Positions 58,987 to 64,000 of a DNA stretch of 64,000 bases are shown here, piece after piece; position 1 is the stretch's first letter, and each line of letters begins with the position of its first letter. The position numbers and the translations under genes are program-made. The notes beneath the pieces are model-generated. The model made no database searches, was not told where the DNA came from, and saw only the letters and a list, made by a program, of their open reading frames with translations. The stretch is from UBA3951 sp050952125 (GTDB taxonomy: Bacteria > Bacillota > Sulfobacillia > Fermentithermobacillales > Fermentithermobacillaceae), in contig JBMNKK010000003.1 in assembly GCA_050952125.1 (NCBI GenBank), forward strand, positions 1,035,195 through 1,099,194, given 5' to 3'.

Positions 58987-60069
58987 ATGGATGACGTCAT
59001 CCTACAGCTTTGCGGTATCGAGAAGCGCTTCGGTGAAACCGAGGTCCTTAACGGCATTGACCTGACAGTCCGCAGGGGTGAATTCATCACTCTGTTGGGA
59101 CCTTCAGGCTGCGGGAAAACAACTACTCTGCGGATTATCGCGGGACTGGAGGCACCTGACCGGGGCCGCGTCCTGATCGCGGGAAAAGACGTAACCGACG
59201 AGGAACCGAACAAGAGAAACGTGAACACGGTGTTCCAGAACTATGCCCTCTTTCCGCATATGTCCGTAGAAGGTAACATCGGATACAGCCTGCGACTAAA
59301 GAGGATGGACAAGCAGACTATCAGGAAGACGGTATCTGAGGCCCTAGAACTTGTACAGCTCAGCGGGTATGAGAAGAGGATGCCCGACGAGCTTTCCGGT
59401 GGCCAGCGACAACGCGTGGCGATAGCGAGGGCCATAGTGAACCGACCTGACGTCCTGCTGCTTGATGAACCCTTAGGCGCGCTGGACCTCAAGTTGCGGC
59501 ACCAAATGCAGATCGAGCTCAAGCGACTGCAGAAGCGGCTGGGCGTTACTTTCATCTACATTACCCACGATCAGGAAGAAGCTCTCAACATGTCCGACCG
59601 CATCGCGGTGATGCGAAACGGGGTATTCGAACAGATAGGCACTCCGGGCGATGTATACGACCATCCCAAGACCAGTTATGTGGCGAACTTCGTGGGATCA
59701 GCCAACATCATATGCGGGACAGTCGAAAACGCCGACGATGAACGGGTTTTCTTTCGCAGCGAAGACGGCAGAGGAGTTGTCGCTGCACGGGGAGCACGCC
59801 TATCGCCGGGCCAATCGATCACGCTCGCCGTCAGGCGCGAACTTGTCGATCTCTTGCCCGGTGACCCGAATGGAGAAATGGGGCTCACCGCCACAGTCAA
59901 GGAGAAGAACTACGCCGGAGGTGTTCTCCAGATCATCGTTTCGCTGCACGATGGCCGCGAACTTGTCTCCAGCCGCCACGGGATCGACTCGCCGCTTGCC
60001 CCGGGAGATAAGGTCACAGTCACCTGGCGGCCTGACCACGCTGTCCTGGTAGACCTGGAGGACGCCTGA
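58987..60069 (+). CDS. potA: Spermidine/putrescine ABC transporter ATPase PotA
   Basis: Protein of 360 aa. ABC ATPase domain (Walker A GPSGCGKTT, signature LSGGQRQR, Walker B VLLLDEPLGALD, H-loop ITHDQEEAL) and a C-terminal TOBE regulatory domain from about residue 285. It powers polyamine import with PotBC and PotD. Start region: TATAAT at 58922-58927 is a likely -10 (no clear -35). A 13-bp palindrome TGTTGTGTCAACA (58936-58948) lies near the start point and may be an operator. The ribosome site is weak (AGGAAGAG, far). Confidence 0.95.
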   Translation: MDDVILQLCGIEKRFGETEVLNGIDLTVRRGEFITLLGPSGCGKTTTLRIIAGLEAPDRGRVLIAGKDVTDEEPNKRNVNTVFQNYALFPHMSVEGNIGYSLRLKRMDKQTIRKTVSEALELVQLSGYEKRMPDELSGGQRQRVAIARAIVNRPDVLLLDEPLGALDLKLRHQMQIELKRLQKRLGVTFIYITHDQEEALNMSDRIAVMRNGVFEQIGTPGDVYDHPKTSYVANFVGSANIICGTVENADDERVFFRSEDGRGVVAARGARLSPGQSITLAVRRELVDLLPGDPNGEMGLTATVKEKNYAGGVLQIIVSLHDGRELVSSRHGIDSPLAPGDKVTVTWRPDHAVLVDLEDA

Positions 60070-60953
60070 TGAAGGACCGGAGCATTGCTCTCTCAAGGTC
60101 AAGGCGGAAGGCGTTTGTCGCTGGCGTACCGGTAATGCCGATGTATGCTTTTGCTCTGCTGTTCGTGGCCGGACCTCTAGTTTACATGGTAATCTTAAGC
60201 TTCCTGAAGCGGGCAGAGATCTGGGGCATTCTTCATGAGTTCACTATCGAGAACTATGCCAACATCATGGAGCCCGTCTACCTCAAGACCTTCTACGAGT
60301 CGTTGAAGCTGGCCGGCCTAAGCACAGCCCTGGTCGCCCTCATCGGGTACCCGTTCGGTTACTTCATGGCAAAGCTTACGGCTGAGTGGAAGCGGCATGT
60401 CATGTTGCTCCTCATGATCCCCTTCTGGACCAGCTCTCTGCTCCGGCTCTACGGATGGATCATCGTTTTCCGAGCCAACGGAACGCTCGACCGGATACTC
60501 ATGGGGATGGGTTTGACGAGCGCGCCGCTGAAACTGCTCTACACGTACCCGGCTGTAGTTGTGGGCATGGTATATGCCTTGGTTCCATTCATGATCTTCG
60601 CGGTCTACTCCAGCGCTGAGAAGCTTGATTGGCAGCTGATTGAAGCAGCTCGAGATTTGGGCGCTACCCGGATGCAGGCCTTTTGGACCGTCGCGTTCAA
60701 ACTGACGCTCCCGGGCCTCCTGTCGGGTGTCGTCCTCACCTTCATTCCCTCGATGGGTCTTTTCTTCATAGCCGACATCCTGGGTGGCAACAAGGTAGTT
60801 CTGGTAGGGAACCTCATTCAGGAACAGCTGATGAAGGCCCGTAACTGGCCCTTCGCCGCGGCGCTCGCCGTCGTCTTGATGATCCTGACAACCCTGGTAA
60901 TCGCCTTGTACCGGAAGGTATCGGGGGTCAAGGACCTGGAGGGATTGGTTTGA
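60069..60953 (+). CDS. potB: Polyamine ABC transporter permease PotB
   Basis: Protein of 294 aa with six helices and the EAA loop of binding-protein-dependent permeases: IEAARDLGATRMQAFWTVAFKLTLPGLLSG (about residues 195-225), which docks PotA. TGATG 1-bp overlap with potA. It forms the import channel with PotC. MPMYAFALLFVAGPLVYMVILSFL marks the first helix. Standard length, no oddities. Confidence 0.94.
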   Translation: MKDRSIALSRSRRKAFVAGVPVMPMYAFALLFVAGPLVYMVILSFLKRAEIWGILHEFTIENYANIMEPVYLKTFYESLKLAGLSTALVALIGYPFGYFMAKLTAEWKRHVMLLLMIPFWTSSLLRLYGWIIVFRANGTLDRILMGMGLTSAPLKLLYTYPAVVVGMVYALVPFMIFAVYSSAEKLDWQLIEAARDLGATRMQAFWTVAFKLTLPGLLSGVVLTFIPSMGLFFIADILGGNKVVLVGNLIQEQLMKARNWPFAAALAVVLMILTTLVIALYRKVSGVKDLEGLV

Positions 60954-61792
60954 GGAGGCGCACAAGGGTAGAAGGGTTCTATCTTTCTCTTATTCTCGTG
61001 CTGATGTACGTGCCAATCGTACTGGTCATCGTCTATTCCTTCAACGAAAGCAGGATCAGCTCAGTGTGGGACGGGTTCTCACTGAAGTGGTACAGAGAGC
61101 TGTTCCGAGACAGGGATATACTGGACGCGATCTCAAACAGCCTGGTTTTGGCTACTGTGAGCAGCCTTTTGGCCGCAGTGATCGGAACTTTGGCAGCAGT
61201 GGGCATGCCCAAAGTAAAGTGGCGCACCAAGGGCATAGTTGAGTACCTGTCTACCCTGCCTATCATGATCCCCGAAATCATCCTGGGCATGGTGTTTCTT
61301 GTGTATTTTACTCTCATAAGGCTGCCGTTCGGAATGACGACCCTAGTGATAGCGCACACGTCGTTCTGCATCCCATACGTCTACATGCTGGTCAAGGCGA
61401 GATTGGTAGGCATTGACAAGAGCTTCGCTGAAGCGGCGAAGGATCTTGGGGCAAGCGAGTGGAACGTCTTCTTTGATATCACGTTGCCGCTCATACTGCC
61501 GGCGATTCTGTCCGGAGTGCTGCTGGCATTCGCAATGAGTTTTGACGACGTGATCATCAGCATATTCGTAACCGGGGTCAACACAAACACACTCCCCATG
61601 AAGATCTATACCCAGCTGAAAACCGGAGTGACCCCGAAGATCAACGCGCTGTGTACGCTAATGTTCGTGGCAACTGTGCTGATAGTTTTCTTGTCTTCTT
61701 GGTTAGGAAGGAAAGGTACTAGAATAGCCCAAAGGAGGAAATCGAATGAAGAGAGTCCTGACACTCACAGTAGCGTTAGTCTTGTTCGCTAG
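60950..61792 (+). CDS. potC: Polyamine ABC transporter permease PotC
   Basis: Protein of 280 aa with six helices and the EAA loop FAEAAKDLGASEWNVFFDITLPLILPAILSG (about 160-190). TTG start with GGAGGG 6 nt before it, overlapping the potB stop by 4 bp. The last 47 bp overlap the potD start, an unusually long but plausible overlap; its last 15 residues (RKSNEESPDTHSSVS) look unconstrained. It completes the channel. Confidence 0.93.
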   Translation: MRRRTRVEGFYLSLILVLMYVPIVLVIVYSFNESRISSVWDGFSLKWYRELFRDRDILDAISNSLVLATVSSLLAAVIGTLAAVGMPKVKWRTKGIVEYLSTLPIMIPEIILGMVFLVYFTLIRLPFGMTTLVIAHTSFCIPYVYMLVKARLVGIDKSFAEAAKDLGASEWNVFFDITLPLILPAILSGVLLAFAMSFDDVIISIFVTGVNTNTLPMKIYTQLKTGVTPKINALCTLMFVATVLIVFLSSWLGRKGTRIAQRRKSNEESPDTHSSVSLVR

Positions 61793-62819
61793 TCTGCTGG
61801 CGGGGTGCAACTCAGGCAGCCCCTCAGACCCTATGAACGCAGGCAAGGACACTGAGCTGAACCTATTCACGTGGGAAGCGATGTTTCCCGAAGAAGTGCT
61901 TCAGGCGTTCACTGCCGAAACGGGGATAAAGATCAACTACAGCAACTTCGACTTTGATGAGACCATGCTGGCCAAACTTGAGGCGGCAAAAGGCGGCGAC
62001 TACGATGTGGTGATTGCCGACGATTACATCATCGAGACCGTGATCGCCGAGGGCCTAGCCCAAAAACTCGACAAGAGCAAGATCGAGAACTTCGCTAATA
62101 TCAACCCCATCTACCAAGGCCAGTTCTATGATCCGGCCGATGAGTACACCGTCCCCTACGGTGCCGGCGTTCAGACCATAGTTTTCGATCCCGCAACGGT
62201 GACAATAGACATCACGGGTTATTCCGACCTATGGGATGAATCGCTGAAAGACAACGTGGGCACCATCGCCAACTACAGGGTTATTAACGGGATGGCGCTA
62301 AAGGTGCTGGGCGAAAGCTACAACACCGAAGACCTGGATGTAATCGAGAGAGCAGGCCAGAAGCTGCGGGAACTTGCGCCGAACATCAGGGTGATCAAAG
62401 ACGACAATCTCCAGGATGACCTTTTGTCGGGCGAGATAGCGGCAGCCGTAATGTACACGTCGCAGGTGACCATGGCAAAACTGGCCAACCCCGATCTGGA
62501 AGTGGTCTACCCCAAGGAAGGCATAGGGTTCGGGATCATGGCCAACTTCATCCCGGTAAACGCACCCCATCCGGATGCCGCCCACCAGTTCATCGACTTC
62601 ATCCTGAGGCCGGAGATATCCGCCCAGTGCTATGAGTGGCTGGGGTACTACTGCACCAACAAAGCGGCAGATGAACTCATTAACCCTGACTACAAAGACT
62701 TCCTCACCCTCCCGGCGGAGTTTGGGGGCGACATGGAGATGATCCAGAACGTCAGCGCCGCTGCCGAGGAGGCCCATACGAAGATATGGACTGAGTTTAA
62801 GGCGGCTTGCGGTCAGTGA
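61746..62819 (+). CDS. potD: Polyamine-binding lipoprotein PotD
   Basis: Protein of 357 aa. Signal peptide ends in the lipobox LLAGC, so it is anchored outside the membrane. The periplasmic-type binding fold follows (ELNLFTWEAMFPEEVLQAF, YDVVIADDYIIETV, VPYGAGVQTIVFDP). It captures spermidine or putrescine for PotABC. RBS AAAGGAGG lies 6 nt upstream and inside potC. The long acidic surface (many D/E) agrees with a cationic ligand. A strong terminator ends the operon. Confidence 0.94.
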   Translation: MKRVLTLTVALVLFASLLAGCNSGSPSDPMNAGKDTELNLFTWEAMFPEEVLQAFTAETGIKINYSNFDFDETMLAKLEAAKGGDYDVVIADDYIIETVIAEGLAQKLDKSKIENFANINPIYQGQFYDPADEYTVPYGAGVQTIVFDPATVTIDITGYSDLWDESLKDNVGTIANYRVINGMALKVLGESYNTEDLDVIERAGQKLRELAPNIRVIKDDNLQDDLLSGEIAAAVMYTSQVTMAKLANPDLEVVYPKEGIGFGIMANFIPVNAPHPDAAHQFIDFILRPEISAQCYEWLGYYCTNKAADELINPDYKDFLTLPAEFGGDMEMIQNVSAAAEEAHTKIWTEFKAACGQ

Positions 62820-62861
62820 TCGTCCCCTGACATAAAGGGGATTCCCGTAAGCGGCAGGACT

Positions 62862-62900
62862 ACTGCCCCAGGATCGGTTGCACCTGGGGCAGTTTTGTTT
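62862..62900 (+). terminator. Intrinsic terminator of the pot operon
   Basis: Stem ACTGCCCCAGG / CCTGGGGCAGT (11 bp) followed by TTTGTTT, 42 bp after the potD stop. Confidence 0.95.
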
Positions 62901-62929
62901 AGCGCGGTTGTGTGGCCTTTCTGTTTAGA

Positions 62930-63757
62930 CTACAAGTCGATCTCGAGCAGCACTGGAGTGTGATCTTGTCTTGGGCCTGAATCAAGCATTTCGGATCTGA
63001 TGACCCTATCTGCAATGCGGTTACTCACTATCCAATAGTCGATTCTCCAACCGGAGTTGTTGATCTTACTTGTCCTGGCACGCTGAGCCCACCAAGAGTA
63101 AACCCCGGTCACATCGCCATGAAGGTAGCGAAAAGTATCGGTGAACCCTCTTGCCAAGAGATTGGTGAACCCTTGACGTTCCTCATCAGTAAAGCCTGCT
63201 GAACGACGGTTATTCTTAGGATGAGCCAGATCTATCTCTCTATGAGCTACGTTAAAGTCGCCCGATGCAACAACCGGCTTGTCTTTGTCCAGGCCTGCCA
63301 GATAATCGGCATACTTAATGTCCCAGATTTGGCGCTCTTCGAGACGGCTCAAGTCATCCCCCGCATTCGGCGCATAGACCTGTGTTAAGTAGAAATCAGC
63401 AAACTCCAACGTGATGATGCGACCCTCAGCATCCATAGTGCTTGGGGCTCCAATTACCGGAAGCGTGACAGTTGGGGTCAGGTTATCCTTATACAGGAAC
63501 ATCGTGCCCGCATATCCCTCGCGCGCCGGTTTTGCTGAGCTGTTCCAGACAATTTCATAGTCCAGAAACTTATCTTTCAGCACCTCCAGGTGCTTCTTGG
63601 AGGGACCGTTACTGGACAACTTTGTCTCCTGTATGGCAATGACCTCCGGGTTGTGTTCCTTGATAGTATCCAGTACAGCTTGAGATAGCAGAGCACGCGG
63701 TGAATCACCTGTTAATGCCGCATTTAGCGAGTCGATATTCCACGAGATAAATACCAC
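62930..63757 (-). CDS. exoA: Exodeoxyribonuclease III (ExoA/Xth type)
   Basis: Protein of 275 aa. Exonuclease-endonuclease-phosphatase fold with ISWNIDSLNA, the metal Glu in IAIQETKLS, the catalytic Tyr in TQVYAPNAG, DFNVAHREIDLAHP, and DH in SGPRQDHTPV. It trims 3' ends and nicks at abasic sites in DNA repair. Its text is closest, by eye, to ExoA of lactobacilli/streptococci and bifidobacteria, and the coding region is less GC-rich than its neighbours, so horizontal transfer is likely. GTG at 63757 behind GGAGGAG. Confidence 0.93.
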   Translation of the reverse strand: MVFISWNIDSLNAALTGDSPRALLSQAVLDTIKEHNPEVIAIQETKLSSNGPSKKHLEVLKDKFLDYEIVWNSSAKPAREGYAGTMFLYKDNLTPTVTLPVIGAPSTMDAEGRIITLEFADFYLTQVYAPNAGDDLSRLEERQIWDIKYADYLAGLDKDKPVVASGDFNVAHREIDLAHPKNNRRSAGFTDEERQGFTNLLARGFTDTFRYLHGDVTGVYSWWAQRARTSKINNSGWRIDYWIVSNRIADRVIRSEMLDSGPRQDHTPVLLEIDL

Positions 63758-63812
63758 ATTGCTCCTCCTCTGATCTGTTTGGTGACACCAAAGCAATCGT
63801 AGGGTACTTAGT

Positions 63813-63990
63813 AACTCGACATCAATACTACCGTATCAGGGAGGAGAGCCAAATGAGCAAAAACTGCGGAAACACGTGCGCGGATGCATGAATTTGGCAG
63901 GATGTCCACCGGTGCATAGGTTAGGACGGAACATCCCCAGCTGTATAACCCCATACCAGAGGCATCTGTCAACTCGTCATCAATACCACG
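63813..63990. repeat. Pair of short imperfect direct repeats upstream of exoA
   Basis: AACTCGACATCAATACTAC (63813-63831) recurs as AACTCGTCATCAATACCAC (63971-63989), 158 bp apart and differing at two bases. The second copy lies near the window edge. No gene or element is recognisable around them. Confidence 0.5.
63853..63891 (+). CDS. Candidate 12-aa ORF with strong RBS
   Basis: ATG preceded by GGGAGGAGAG, encoding 12 residues with two cysteines (MSKNCGNTCADA) before TGA. It lies in the AT-richer stretch between the two short repeats. It may be a leader peptide or chance; no family is recognisable. Confidence 0.25.
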   Translation: MSKNCGNTCADA

Positions 63991-64000
63991 CACTCAACAG

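Noticed and set aside
63808..63993. A 61-codon minus-strand frame at the window end
   Set aside because: No RBS, no known motif, spans the two short repeats; composition not gene-like.
1..64000. Search for tRNA, rRNA, CRISPR arrays, insertion sequences and phage genes
   Set aside because: No regular repeat-spacer pattern, no transposase or integrase motif, and no cloverleaf or rRNA core sequence was seen on reading both strands.

Overview
The window looks like a chromosomal segment of an anaerobic, spore-forming Bacillota (Clostridia-like) bacterium. The GC content is above 50% by eye, and GTG and TTG starts behind strong GGAGG sites are common. Signs of a Gram-positive, spore-forming anaerobe are a SleB-type cell-wall hydrolase behind a c-di-AMP (ydaO) riboswitch, a YjcZ-like small protein, NiaR, a DUF3048 lipoprotein, an NADH-linked [FeFe] hydrogenase and a ferredoxin-dependent 2-oxoacid oxidoreductase. 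I found no rRNA, tRNA, CRISPR array, insertion sequence or prophage. Genes are tightly packed and nearly every gap is short.

Layout. 1-5.9 kb: end of a LolA-like secreted protein, a heterodimeric ABC exporter and an MFS transporter. 5.9-10.4 kb (minus): glycosyltransferase, O-antigen-ligase-like protein and DUF4330 protein, then an HD hydrolase with a phosphoribosyltransferase. 10.7-21.5 kb: typA, a zinc phospholipase C-like protein, a large PEGA protein, an enoyl-CoA hydratase, a flavin reductase-like protein, a MATE exporter, a class II aldolase-like protein and a lipid kinase. 21.7-35 kb: gamma-glutamyltransferase, four uncharacterised membrane proteins, glutamate racemase, aminotransferase, ferredoxin, sucCD, korABC and two divergent GntR/FCD regulators. 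35-44.3 kb: peptidases (M14, M20, M55), an amidohydrolase, transporters and a DNA glycosylase. 44.4-48.8 kb: niaR, the riboswitch-controlled hydrolase, a NiaX-like transporter, FmdB-like and DUF3048 proteins, and a duplicated membrane protein. 48.9-57.6 kb: a seven-gene hydrogenase operon. 57.7-62.9 kb: a CDF metal exporter behind a NiCo riboswitch, then potABCD. 62.9-64 kb: an exonuclease III gene and an AT-richer end.

How it fits together (inference). Peptidases and gamma-glutamyltransferase could release glutamate, and the racemase could interconvert D- and L-glutamate. The aminotransferase would give 2-oxoglutarate, which KorABC plus the ferredoxin oxidise to succinyl-CoA with reduced ferredoxin, and SucCD then gains ATP. 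The hydrogenase complex could re-oxidise ferredoxin and NAD(P)H as H2. It has an unusual NuoF-GltD fusion and sits with a fused ATPase/ferredoxin/hydrogenase-like sensor.

The best candidates for undescribed biology are (i) the hydrogenase operon with its fused flavoprotein, sensor module and AATATTGG operator array, and (ii) the four-gene membrane cluster between murI and ggt.
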